64,000 bases of DNA. It comes from Brevibacterium sp. ZH18 (GTDB lineage Bacteria; Actinomycetota; Actinomycetes; Actinomycetales; Brevibacteriaceae). Shown here piece by piece: positions 1 through 7,079 of the stretch; the stretch's first letter is position 1, and every line of letters begins with the position of its first letter. Location of the stretch: NCBI RefSeq assembly GCF_022748595.1, contig NZ_JALDSX010000012.1, forward strand, positions 28,397-92,396. Direction: 5' to 3'. The notes under the pieces are model-generated. The model worked only from the letters and a program-made list of their open reading frames with translations, did no database searches and had not been told where the DNA came from. Made by a program: the position numbers and the translations under genes.

Positions 1-149
1 AGGTCCTCGAGGATCTGCGGCTGCGTGTGCGGGCTGTCTGCAGCCGCCATCTGCTCGGCATAGACGGATTCTGCCGGGTAGACGAACTCGTCCATGAACT
101 TCGTCAGGCGCTCCTGGTAGTCGCGGCTGCGGTCAGTGGTTTCCAGCAT
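1..149 (-). CDS. Acyl-CoA dehydrogenase, N-terminal fragment (LvaC/ACAD10-11-like), cut by the window edge
   Basis: Only about the first 50 codons lie in the window; the gene runs off the left edge. The start is the ATG at 147-149, and the peptide begins MLETTDRSRDYQERLTKFM and continues through FVYPAE. That arrangement (short lead, then a helix ending in a YPAE-type turn) is the usual N-terminus of ACAD10/11-type acyl-CoA dehydrogenases. The start lies inside the 3' end of the upstream SDR gene (17-bp overlap), so the two are almost certainly co-transcribed with the APH-type kinase before them. In the Pseudomonas levulinate pathway a dehydrogenase of this class (LvaC) acts on the 4-phosphoacyl-CoA made by the kinase. 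The catalytic part is not visible, so the assignment rests on the N-terminus and the neighbours. Confidence 0.7.
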   Translation of the reverse strand, partial: MLETTDRSRDYQERLTKFMDEFVYPAESVYAEQMAAADSPHTQPQILED

Positions 150-1071
150 GTGTGCTCTCCTCGTTGAGTCGGGTCTGTTCGTTGAGTCGTCTCTGATAGC
201 GGCTCATTCCCTTGAGCCAGCGGTCGTAGTCGCTGCCTTTCATGCGATACATGTCGAGCACCTCAGGGTGGGGCAGGATGAGGAACTGTTCGCTCTCGAC
301 GGCGTCGAGGACCACGGTCGCAACTGCTGCGGGGCTGAGCACGGTACCGGCTTCGGTGACCGCGGCCTGTGCCGGCCCGTCGGCTCCGCTGGCGCGCAGC
401 AGGTCCGTATCGACACCCATCGGAGCGATCACCGAAGCTCGGATTCCGTCATCGCGATAGGTCAGCGACAGCCATTCGGCGAAGCCGACCGAGGCGTGTT
501 TGGTCACCGAGTACGCCGCCGATCCGATCTGGGTGAGCAGGCCCGCCGCCGAGGCGGTCGCGACGAAATATCCCGACCCGGCCTCCTGCCAGCGGGGGAC
601 CAGGGCTTGGGCGGCGCGGATGTGGGCACGCATGTTGACGTCGATGATCGCGTCCCAATCACCGTCAGTGTCGCCGAGGCCGGCGGGTCCGATGATGCCG
701 GCGTTCGCGAAGTACATGTCGACCCCGCCGAGGCGGTCGTCGGCGAAGCCGATGAGATCGTCGATCCCCGCCACTGAGGACACGTCCCCGACCCACGCGT
801 GAGCCGAGGCATCAGCCGAGGCATCAGCCGAGGCATCAAGTGCCGCAGCGGTCTCAGTGACTGTGGGGGAGAGGTCGGCGAGGACCACTCGGGCACCGCG
901 TGTGATGAGTTCGGTGGCCAGTGCTGCGCCGATCCCGCCTGCAGCACCGGTGACGATGACGCGTTTGCCGGCTGCGGGGGCTTTCACGATGTTCGTACCC
1001 GCAGCGTTGTCGCTGGATGTGTAGTCGCTGGATGCGTTGTCGTCGGGTGTGCTGTCGCTGTGCGTGCTCAT
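133..1071 (-). CDS. SDR family oxidoreductase (possible LvaD-like)
   Basis: 312 residues. After a low-complexity Ser/Asp/Asn-rich lead of about 30 residues comes a Rossmann glycine motif (VTGAAGGIGAALA), the NAG motif (YFANAGIIGP), a serine in TASAAG and the catalytic YSVTK, i.e. a complete classical short-chain dehydrogenase. The start ATG overlaps the stop of the upstream kinase gene by 4 bp (ATGA), and its 3' end overlaps the acyl-CoA dehydrogenase start. Two short internal duplications are visible: DASA three times from a 12-bp repeat, and RLNE twice near the C-terminus. By position it could be the carbonyl reductase of a levulinate-type pathway (4-oxoacyl-CoA to 4-hydroxyacyl-CoA), but SDR substrates cannot be read from sequence. 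Confidence 0.85.
   Translation of the reverse strand: MSTHSDSTPDDNASSDYTSSDNAAGTNIVKAPAAGKRVIVTGAAGGIGAALATELITRGARVVLADLSPTVTETAAALDASADASADASAHAWVGDVSSVAGIDDLIGFADDRLGGVDMYFANAGIIGPAGLGDTDGDWDAIIDVNMRAHIRAAQALVPRWQEAGSGYFVATASAAGLLTQIGSAAYSVTKHASVGFAEWLSLTYRDDGIRASVIAPMGVDTDLLRASGADGPAQAAVTEAGTVLSPAAVATVVLDAVESEQFLILPHPEVLDMYRMKGSDYDRWLKGMSRYQRRLNEQTRLNEESTHAGNH
803..838. repeat. 12-bp tandem repeat, three copies, inside the SDR gene
   Basis: GCCGAGGCATCA occurs three times head to tail at 803-814, 815-826 and 827-838. On the coding strand it gives DASADASADASA in a loop region of the SDR, so the reading frame is kept. Confidence 0.9.
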
Positions 1072-2102
1072 GACTTCTCCAGAATGGTCAGGGCTTGGCG
1101 GGCCAGGTCTTCGACTCCGGCGCCTGCGGTTTCCGGATCGAGGTCGAGGTCGCCCATCTTGCCGGTCACGAGGCGTGTGTAGACACCCTCACGGATGCAC
1201 GCGAGCTTCCACATGGCGAAGGCCTCGTAGTAGCCGACATCGTGGACCTCGTGGCCGCTGACCTTCTGGTAGCGGTCGATGATCTCGGCGGATTCGGGGA
1301 ACCCCTGATCGGGGGTCGGGACCCAGATGCTCGTGTACTCCTGAGGCACGGTGAGCATCGCGACGAAGTAGCCCAGATCGGTGAGCACCTCGCCGACTGC
1401 TGTGAGCTCCCAGTCGACGACCGCGTTGACCGCGCCGTCGGGGGCGAAGATCATGTTGTTGGGTTTGAAATCGCCGTGGGCCAGACCGACGGGACTGCCT
1501 GCCGGGTCGGGCATTCTCTGGGCGAGGGCGTCGTGGACCTCGTGGATGACGGGGGTGTCGCGCATCGAGATCGCTTCGACCTGCCCGAGCCAACGCCGCA
1601 GCTGACGTTCGATGAGACCACCGTCGCGGCGCAGATCCCCGAGGCCGACCTCGTCGATGTTGACGTGATGGATCGCGGCCAGGGTGTCGACCATGCCGAA
1701 CGCGCATGCTCGTTTGTCGTCGAGTCCGGGGCCATCTGAGATCCGCGCCCAGTCGGTCGCGGCGTTCATGGCGAAGCCGGGGCAGTGGTCCATGAAGACG
1801 AATGGCACGTCGAGGATCTCGGAATCGTCGACGATGTCGATGACGTGCGGGACGGGAACTGGGCTGTCCTTGAGCGCGGCCATGATCCGTCCCTCGCGGG
1901 AGACGTTGTGGGCGCTGCCGCCGGTGTGTCCCAGCGGCGGACGCCGGAGCACCCATCGAGGCTGGCCTCCAACGGTGATCGTGAAAGTGAGATTCGACCG
2001 TCCGACGGACATGACTTGGACGTCGAAGTCGGTGACTCCGAACCGGTTCTCAATCCATGGTCCGATGGTTTCGGCATCGAATCCTGCAGGTGCTGTGGTC
2101 AA
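1068..2102 (-). CDS. APH-family phosphotransferase (possible 4-hydroxyacyl-CoA kinase, LvaA/ACAD10-like)
   Basis: About 344 residues of the aminoglycoside-phosphotransferase/choline-kinase fold. Visible motifs are the Brenner-type catalytic loop LAHGDFKPNNMIF and the metal-binding VVDWELTAVG, plus an N-terminal nucleotide-binding lobe (WVLRRPPLGHT). The most likely start is TTG at 2100-2102, because GGGAGGG sits 6 nt upstream; a longer in-frame TTG at 2117 would put that SD inside the gene. It is the first gene of a three-gene operon with an SDR and an acyl-CoA dehydrogenase. In animals the same kinase and dehydrogenase are fused (ACAD10/11), and in Pseudomonas they are LvaA and LvaC, phosphorylating and then removing a 4-hydroxyl. 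That makes a hydroxyacyl-CoA kinase more likely than antibiotic resistance. Confidence 0.8.
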   Translation of the reverse strand: MTTAPAGFDAETIGPWIENRFGVTDFDVQVMSVGRSNLTFTITVGGQPRWVLRRPPLGHTGGSAHNVSREGRIMAALKDSPVPVPHVIDIVDDSEILDVPFVFMDHCPGFAMNAATDWARISDGPGLDDKRACAFGMVDTLAAIHHVNIDEVGLGDLRRDGGLIERQLRRWLGQVEAISMRDTPVIHEVHDALAQRMPDPAGSPVGLAHGDFKPNNMIFAPDGAVNAVVDWELTAVGEVLTDLGYFVAMLTVPQEYTSIWVPTPDQGFPESAEIIDRYQKVSGHEVHDVGYYEAFAMWKLACIREGVYTRLVTGKMGDLDLDPETAGAGVEDLARQALTILEKS

Positions 2103-2118
2103 CGTCGACCCTCCCAAG

Positions 2119-2142
2119 TGAACAATCGTTCAGTTTCGTTCA
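2119..2142. promoter_or_regulatory. Candidate TetR-type operator (TGAAC/GTTCA half-sites)
   Basis: Directly upstream of the kinase operon, TGAACAATCGTTCA (2119-2132) is an inverted repeat with one mismatched inner pair, followed by another GTTCA half-site at 2138-2142. TGAAC...GTTCA is a common TetR operator shape. The TetR regulator at 4777 is the nearest candidate, which is inference. Confidence 0.45.
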
Positions 2143-2255
2143 CAGTATTCAACCCGGGCGTGTGAGTCAAGCTGAAATCGTGATGCCAGTCACGGTCGAA
2201 TGTGATAGTGATGATTGGGTTGTCCCAAGCACCTTTCATCGACAGTGAGGAAATC

Positions 2256-3227
2256 ATGAGAGCCATTCGCGTAACCGCTCTGACCGGGCCCGACGATGTG
2301 GAGCTCGCCGAGGTTGATCGGCCGAGCCCGGGGGAGCGCGAAGTGCTCATCGAGGTCGCCTATGCCGGTGTGACCTTCCCTGAGCTGCTCCAGACCCGGG
2401 GCATGTATCAGGTCAAGCACGATCTGCCGTTCGTCCTCGGTTCGGAGGCTGCCGGCATCGTCGCCGAGGCTGGACCTGGGTCCCGCTTCTCCGTGGGCGA
2501 CCGTGTGGCCGCCATCCCCGGCAAAGGCTCGTTCGCCGAATTCATGGTGGTCAATGATGAGCAGACGGTGCCCGTGCCGGACGGCATCAGTCTGGCGCAT
2601 GCGGCGGGAATGCCGATGAACGTGCTCACCGCGGACTTCGCATTGCGTTTGAGGGCGCAGGCGAAGGCCGGTCAGTCCATCCTCGTCCACGGTGCCGCCG
2701 GCGGGCTCGGCTCGGCTGCCGTGCAGATGGCGCTGGCCATCGGCCTCGACGTCGTCGGTGTGGTCTCGACGGAGGCCAAGGCTGAGACCGTGCGAGGGCT
2801 CGGTGCCACCCACGTGGTCATGGCCGAGAGATTCAAGGACGCGACCAAGGAGATCTACCCGAACGGAGTCGACTATGTCTTCGACCCGGTCGGCGGGGAC
2901 CGCTTCACCGACTCGACCCGAGTGCTCGCACCCTATGGACGCCTTCTGGTCCTCGGATTCACTGCCGGTGAGATCCCCTCGGTCAAGGTCAATCGTCTGC
3001 TGCTGAAGAACATCTCCGTCGATGGTGTGGCGTGGGGAGCCGCGACCCGCGAGCGGCCCGGCTACATTGCCGAGCAGTGGGACGCGATCGCCGACTATGT
3101 GGCCGCGGGCAAGCTCAATCCGGCGATTCACGGCACCTACCCGCTCAGCGACGCCGCGAAGGCGGTCGGCGAACTCGATTCCCGCAGTGTGCAGGGCAAG
3201 GTCCTCCTCGAACTCAAAGGCGAGTAG
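2256..3227 (+). CDS. NADPH:quinone oxidoreductase / zinc-free MDR alcohol dehydrogenase
   Basis: 323 residues from the ATG at 2256, chosen because GAGG lies 5 nt upstream and MRAIRVTALTGPD is a typical family N-terminus; an in-frame ATG at 2202 would add 18 unrelated residues. The MDR GroES-like domain is followed by a nucleotide-binding domain with HGAAGGLGSAAVQMA. The structural and catalytic zinc cysteines are absent, as expected for quinone-reductase-like members. It diverges from the kinase operon, and the intervening 150 bp holds both promoters. A role in reducing an enone or quinone by-product is plausible; the substrate is unknown. Confidence 0.85.
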   Translation: MRAIRVTALTGPDDVELAEVDRPSPGEREVLIEVAYAGVTFPELLQTRGMYQVKHDLPFVLGSEAAGIVAEAGPGSRFSVGDRVAAIPGKGSFAEFMVVNDEQTVPVPDGISLAHAAGMPMNVLTADFALRLRAQAKAGQSILVHGAAGGLGSAAVQMALAIGLDVVGVVSTEAKAETVRGLGATHVVMAERFKDATKEIYPNGVDYVFDPVGGDRFTDSTRVLAPYGRLLVLGFTAGEIPSVKVNRLLLKNISVDGVAWGAATRERPGYIAEQWDAIADYVAAGKLNPAIHGTYPLSDAAKAVGELDSRSVQGKVLLELKGE

Positions 3228-3244
3228 AGAGCGCTAAAACACAA

Positions 3245-3287
3245 GTGTGCGGTGCGGCTGTGGGCAATCCACGGTTGCACCGCACAC
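3245..3287. terminator. Bidirectional hairpin terminator
   Basis: GTGTGCGGTGC (3245-3255) pairs perfectly with GCACCGCACAC (3277-3287), with further pairing in the loop. It lies between two convergent genes that end at 3227 and 3289. Confidence 0.75.
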
Positions 3288-3288
3288 C

Positions 3289-4455
3289 TCACTTTCGGCG
3301 GTGGCGCTTGGCGATGTCGCGGCCGACGAGTTCCTTCATCACCTCGTTCGATCCGCCGAAGATCGCCTGGACCCGGCTGTCCTTGAACGCTCGGGTGATC
3401 GGGTATTCGAGCATGTAACCATAGCCGCCGAAGAGCTGCAGGCACCTGTTGATGACCTCGATCTCGAGGTCGGAGCCCAGGTACTTCGCCTTGGCTGCGT
3501 CGACGGGAGTCAGCTCACCGGCGTTGAGTGCCAGCGCACAGCGGTCGACGAATGCCTCAAGGGCATCGACGCGGGTTTCGAGCTCGGCGAGTTCGAAGCG
3601 CGTGTTCTGGAAGTCCCCGATCGTCTGCCCGAACGCTGGCCGGGTGAAGACGTATTCGCCCGTCCATGCAAGTGCTGCTCTGGCGCCGGCCAGTGTTCCC
3701 GAACCGATGAGCATGCGCTCGGTCGGCAGGTTGACCATGAGGTGGATGAACCCTTGGTCGAGTTCGCCGAGGAGGGCATCGGCGGGCACGCGCACATCGG
3801 AGAAGGAAAGCTCCGAGGTGTCCTGGGCGTCCATGCCGAGCTTCTTGAGCTTGCGCCCGCGTTCGAAGCCCGGTGTGCCGTCGTCGACGATGAACAGTGA
3901 AGTCCCCTGGGACGGTTTGGCGTCGGGGTTCGTGCGGGCGACGACGATGACGAAGTCGCAGTGATAGCCATTGGTGATGAAGGTCTTCGCGCCGTTGATC
4001 ACCCAGCCGTCCCCGTCGCGCACAGCCTTGGTCGTGATGCCTTGCAGGTCAGAGCCGGCATTCGGCTCGGTCATGGCGATCGCACCGATCGCCTCGCCCG
4101 AGGCAAGGCCTGGCAGGTACTTCTCCTTCTGAGCCTGGGTGCCGAAGGCCAGGAGGTAGCCGGGAACGATGCCGTCGGATACGCCCCATCCACTTGTGGT
4201 CCCACCGACGCCTCGGCGAGCGATCTCTTCGGCCCGGACCATCTCGAATCGGAAGTCATCGACTCCGGCTCCACCGAATTCCTCGGGGATGGTCAGGCCG
4301 ATGACGCCCGCCTCGGCGGCCTTCTTCCACATCGATCGGTCGACGAGATGGTTCTCCTCCCAGGCCTCGACGTGGGGCACGACCTCACGGTCGAGGAAGG
4401 TGGCGACGGTGCCGCGGAAGGCTTCGTGGTCTTCGTTGTACAGGTTCCTCTTCAC
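3289..4455 (-). CDS. Acyl-CoA dehydrogenase (LCAD/isovaleryl-type active site)
   Basis: 388 residues, full family length, starting with GTG at 4455. N-terminal helical domain, then the FAD-contacting AMTEPNAGSD (about 127-136) and the C-terminal QLFGGYGYMLEYPITR. The usual C-terminal catalytic Glu of medium-chain enzymes is replaced by Gly (IFGGSNEVMKEL). A Glu is present instead in NLPTERMLI (about E246), where long-chain and isovaleryl-CoA dehydrogenases carry the base. FAD-dependent alpha,beta-dehydrogenation of an acyl-CoA, passing electrons to ETF, is expected. It diverges from the TetR/acyl-CoA synthetase pair, which probably forms one regulatory unit with it. Confidence 0.9.
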   Translation of the reverse strand: MKRNLYNEDHEAFRGTVATFLDREVVPHVEAWEENHLVDRSMWKKAAEAGVIGLTIPEEFGGAGVDDFRFEMVRAEEIARRGVGGTTSGWGVSDGIVPGYLLAFGTQAQKEKYLPGLASGEAIGAIAMTEPNAGSDLQGITTKAVRDGDGWVINGAKTFITNGYHCDFVIVVARTNPDAKPSQGTSLFIVDDGTPGFERGRKLKKLGMDAQDTSELSFSDVRVPADALLGELDQGFIHLMVNLPTERMLIGSGTLAGARAALAWTGEYVFTRPAFGQTIGDFQNTRFELAELETRVDALEAFVDRCALALNAGELTPVDAAKAKYLGSDLEIEVINRCLQLFGGYGYMLEYPITRAFKDSRVQAIFGGSNEVMKELVGRDIAKRHRRK

Positions 4456-4693
4456 AGGTGGTGTCCTCTTCGTCGAGCGGGTTCAGTGCAGTTTCAGGGT
4501 GGCGAAGGAATCCGCTGCTGAAAATGTGACCCAGATAACTGATCGTGCGTTAAGATTTCCACGAAGACGAGAAACAGTCAAGGTCGACCGTAAGTCAGTG
4601 GACAGCAGTACGGCAGACACGGACGCATGCAGTGTGGCAGCGAATAGCCGCCGAGGCTGCTGTTCGTCCCAGCGATTGCAGAGGAGCCGTCAG
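4456..4693. other. Intergenic region between divergent acyl-CoA dehydrogenase and TetR arms
   Basis: About 240 bp without a convincing gene. It must hold the promoters of both arms. A mixed AT-rich stretch near 4530-4560 is the likeliest promoter area, but no clear palindrome was found. Confidence 0.4.
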
Positions 4694-4780
4694 ATGGAGA
4701 TTCGCGACATCGTGGCCAAGCCGATGCGCAACGGAGAGGTCATCAGGCTCGACGGCGCGATCCGGATGGCCTCGAAATGA
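4694..4780 (+). CDS. Possible 28-residue leader peptide, translationally coupled to the TetR gene
   Basis: An ATG at 4694 is preceded by GAGGAG (4681-4686) at ideal spacing and opens a 28-codon frame (starts MEIRDIVAKP, ends RMASK) with GC-rich third positions. Its TGA overlaps the ATG of the TetR gene (ATGA at 4777-4780). The peptide matches nothing I recognise. It could be a coupling ORF that supplies ribosomes to the regulator, or the tail of a decayed gene. Confidence 0.4.
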   Translation: MEIRDIVAKPMRNGEVIRLDGAIRMASK

Positions 4781-5439
4781 CTGACCCTGACCGAGTAGGC
4801 CAGGCAGATCGCACCGCCCGGTCGCAGGAGCTCATCCTCGACGCGACGATCGAGTGTCTGCTCGCCGAAGGCTATGCGGCGACGACCACGATGAAGGTCC
4901 AGGCGAAGGCGGGAGTGACCCGCGGCAGACTGCTCCACCACTTCCCGTCGAAGAGGGAGCTGCTCACGGCTGCGGTCACCCGCCTCGGCGAACAGCGCCT
5001 CAACCGGAATCTCGAGGACCGCACCGATGACTTCAGTCTGTCCCTGGCCGAAAAGCGTCCGCCCGCCGCCGAGGTGGAGAAGAGGTCCGACTGGGCCGTG
5101 ATGATCCTATGGGCGGGGCTGATGCACTCGAGCTTCTTCACCGCTCTGGAGCTGTGGATAGCGTCGCGAACCGACGATGCGCTCGCCGACAAGGTCAGGG
5201 CGCATGAGAAGAACGTGTTCGAAAGAGTGAGAGAGAATGCTCGCGAGCTGTTCGGGCCGGCCATCGCGTCGCAGGCAGGATACGACCACATGTTCTCCGT
5301 GCTCTTCTCGAGCATGCGCGGGATGGCCGTGACCTACACGTTCTCCCACCTCGATCCCCAGACCGAACCGATGATCACAACCTGGCAGCAGATCGCCAGG
5401 TCCCTCCTGACGGACGCACCCGCCGTGGACCCGCGCTGA
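4777..5439 (+). CDS. TetR family transcriptional regulator
   Basis: 220 residues. The N-terminal TetR helix-turn-helix is clear: LILDATIECLLAEGYAATTT, then VTRGRLLHHFPSKRELL, which is the recognition helix followed by the conserved HFxSKxxL. The C-terminal two thirds is helical and ligand-binding. No strong ribosome site of its own is seen; the start overlaps the stop of a 28-codon ORF. It lies just upstream of an acyl-CoA synthetase (45-bp gap) and divergent from an acyl-CoA dehydrogenase, so it is probably a local acyl-CoA- or fatty-acid-sensing repressor. Confidence 0.9.
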   Translation: MTDPDRVGQADRTARSQELILDATIECLLAEGYAATTTMKVQAKAGVTRGRLLHHFPSKRELLTAAVTRLGEQRLNRNLEDRTDDFSLSLAEKRPPAAEVEKRSDWAVMILWAGLMHSSFFTALELWIASRTDDALADKVRAHEKNVFERVRENARELFGPAIASQAGYDHMFSVLFSSMRGMAVTYTFSHLDPQTEPMITTWQQIARSLLTDAPAVDPR

Positions 5440-5483
5440 ACCGACCCGATGACCACCGATGTCGACGATGACGAGGAAGTAAC

Positions 5484-7046
5484 ATGTATCCAGGAAAATG
5501 GGCAGCACAGAATCCCGACAAACCCGCTCTCATCATGGCGGACACCGATGCGGTGCTCACCTACGGCGAGCTGGAGGACCGATCACTTCGGCTGGCCAAC
5601 CACCTGCGCTCGAAAGGCTTCGAGAAGGGCGACCACATCGCGGTCATGGCCGAGAACCGGTTCGAGATCATCGAGGCACTGTGGGCGGCGCTGCGCACCG
5701 GGACCATCATCACGGTCGTCAATTCTCATCTGACGGCGACGGAATCGGCCTACATCGTCGATGACTGCGACGCTCGTGCCTTCCTTCTCTCGACCCGTAT
5801 GGAGAATGCAGGCGAGGTCGCTGCTGGGTGCCAGCAGATCGAGAACCGGATCCGCATCGATGCTGTCCCCGACGGTGAGGCGGGGGAAACCTTCGCTGGC
5901 TGGGACGACTATGAAGAGGTGCTCGCGGCCGCCTCGGCGGATAGGCCCGAGGTCGAGCCCCGCGGTGACGACATGCTCTACTCCTCGGGCACGACCGGAC
6001 GACCGAAGGGCATCCTGCCCGGGGCCACGGACCTGCTCATCGAGGACGAGGACGTTCCGCTCATCAGCCTGTTCCGCGCCCTCTACGGGTTCGACGATGA
6101 GACGGTCTACCTCTCGCCCGCGCCTCTCTACCACGCCGCACCGCTGCGGTACGTGATGACGACGCACTCACAGGGCGGCACCGTTGTCGTCATGCCCCAC
6201 TTCGATGCCGAGAACGCATTGGCGCTGATCGAGAAGCACCGTGTCACGCACTCGCAGTGGGTGCCCACGATGTTCATCCGGATGCTCAAACTGCCCGACG
6301 AGGTGCGTCGTTCCTTCGACGTCTCCAGCCTCAAGGTCGCCATACACGCCGCCGCCCCATGCCCACCGGAGGTCAAGCGGGCCATGATCGAATGGTGGGG
6401 TCCGGTGGTCCATGAGTACTATGCCGCGACCGAAAGCAACGGTATTACCATCATCGATAGTCAGCAGGCGCTCGAGAGGCCGGGCTCGGTCGGGCGTGAC
6501 GGAGTCAAAGGCATCGTCCACATCTGCGGGCCAGGTGGGGAGGAGCTGCCAGCTGGTGAGGTCGGAGTCATCTACTTCGAAGCCGCCTCGGCACTGTTCG
6601 AATACTACAAGGATCCGTCGAAGACCGCGGCGTCCAGGCACCCGGATCACCCGGACACGTGGGCGACGACCGGAGATATGGGCTACCTTGACGAGGACCG
6701 GTTTCTCTACATCGCCGAGCGCACCACGGGCCTCATCATCTCCGGTGGTGTGAACATCTACCCGCAGGAGATCGAGAATGCGCTCGCCCTGCGGCCCCAG
6801 ATCGCCGACGTGGCCGTGGTGGGCAAGGCCGATGACGAACTCGGGCAGATTCCAGTCGCGTTCGTGCAGTTGGCCGATGGCGTCGCTGGGGCGGGGCAGG
6901 CCGATGAGATCCGCAGCTGGCTGGTCGACCGGTTGGCTCGGTTCAAGATTCCCCGCGAGTTCTACTTCGTCCCGGAGCTGCCGCGCACGCCGACGGGGAA
7001 GCTGGTCAAACGCAAGCTGCCGGATCCCGCGACGCTGGCAGGATGA
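5484..7046 (+). CDS. AMP-dependent acyl-CoA synthetase/ligase
   Basis: 520 residues, start ATG at 5484 with GAGGAAG upstream. ANL-superfamily motifs are complete: P-loop YSSGTTGRPKGI, the A5-type EYYAATESNG, ATTGDMGYLDEDRF with the ADP-ribose-binding Asp, the hinge and INIYPQEIE-like VNIYPQEIE, and the catalytic lysine region PRTPTGKLVKRKL. It activates a carboxylic acid to its acyl-CoA with ATP. It follows a TetR gene in the same direction. With the neighbouring dehydrogenases and the kinase module it would provide the entry step (LvaE-like role) for a fatty or 4-oxo acid; chain length cannot be judged. Confidence 0.9.
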   Translation: MYPGKWAAQNPDKPALIMADTDAVLTYGELEDRSLRLANHLRSKGFEKGDHIAVMAENRFEIIEALWAALRTGTIITVVNSHLTATESAYIVDDCDARAFLLSTRMENAGEVAAGCQQIENRIRIDAVPDGEAGETFAGWDDYEEVLAAASADRPEVEPRGDDMLYSSGTTGRPKGILPGATDLLIEDEDVPLISLFRALYGFDDETVYLSPAPLYHAAPLRYVMTTHSQGGTVVVMPHFDAENALALIEKHRVTHSQWVPTMFIRMLKLPDEVRRSFDVSSLKVAIHAAAPCPPEVKRAMIEWWGPVVHEYYAATESNGITIIDSQQALERPGSVGRDGVKGIVHICGPGGEELPAGEVGVIYFEAASALFEYYKDPSKTAASRHPDHPDTWATTGDMGYLDEDRFLYIAERTTGLIISGGVNIYPQEIENALALRPQIADVAVVGKADDELGQIPVAFVQLADGVAGAGQADEIRSWLVDRLARFKIPREFYFVPELPRTPTGKLVKRKLPDPATLAG

Positions 7047-7079
7047 ATCGCACTGTGCTGCGCGAGTCGTCAGCTTTTC

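Noticed and set aside
136..777. Long plus-strand ORF opposite the first SDR
   Set aside because: Antisense shadow produced by GC-rich codon bias; the minus-strand frame has all SDR motifs.
1068..2102. Aminoglycoside resistance gene
   Set aside because: Shares only the APH fold; operon with an SDR and acyl-CoA dehydrogenase points to acyl-CoA metabolism.
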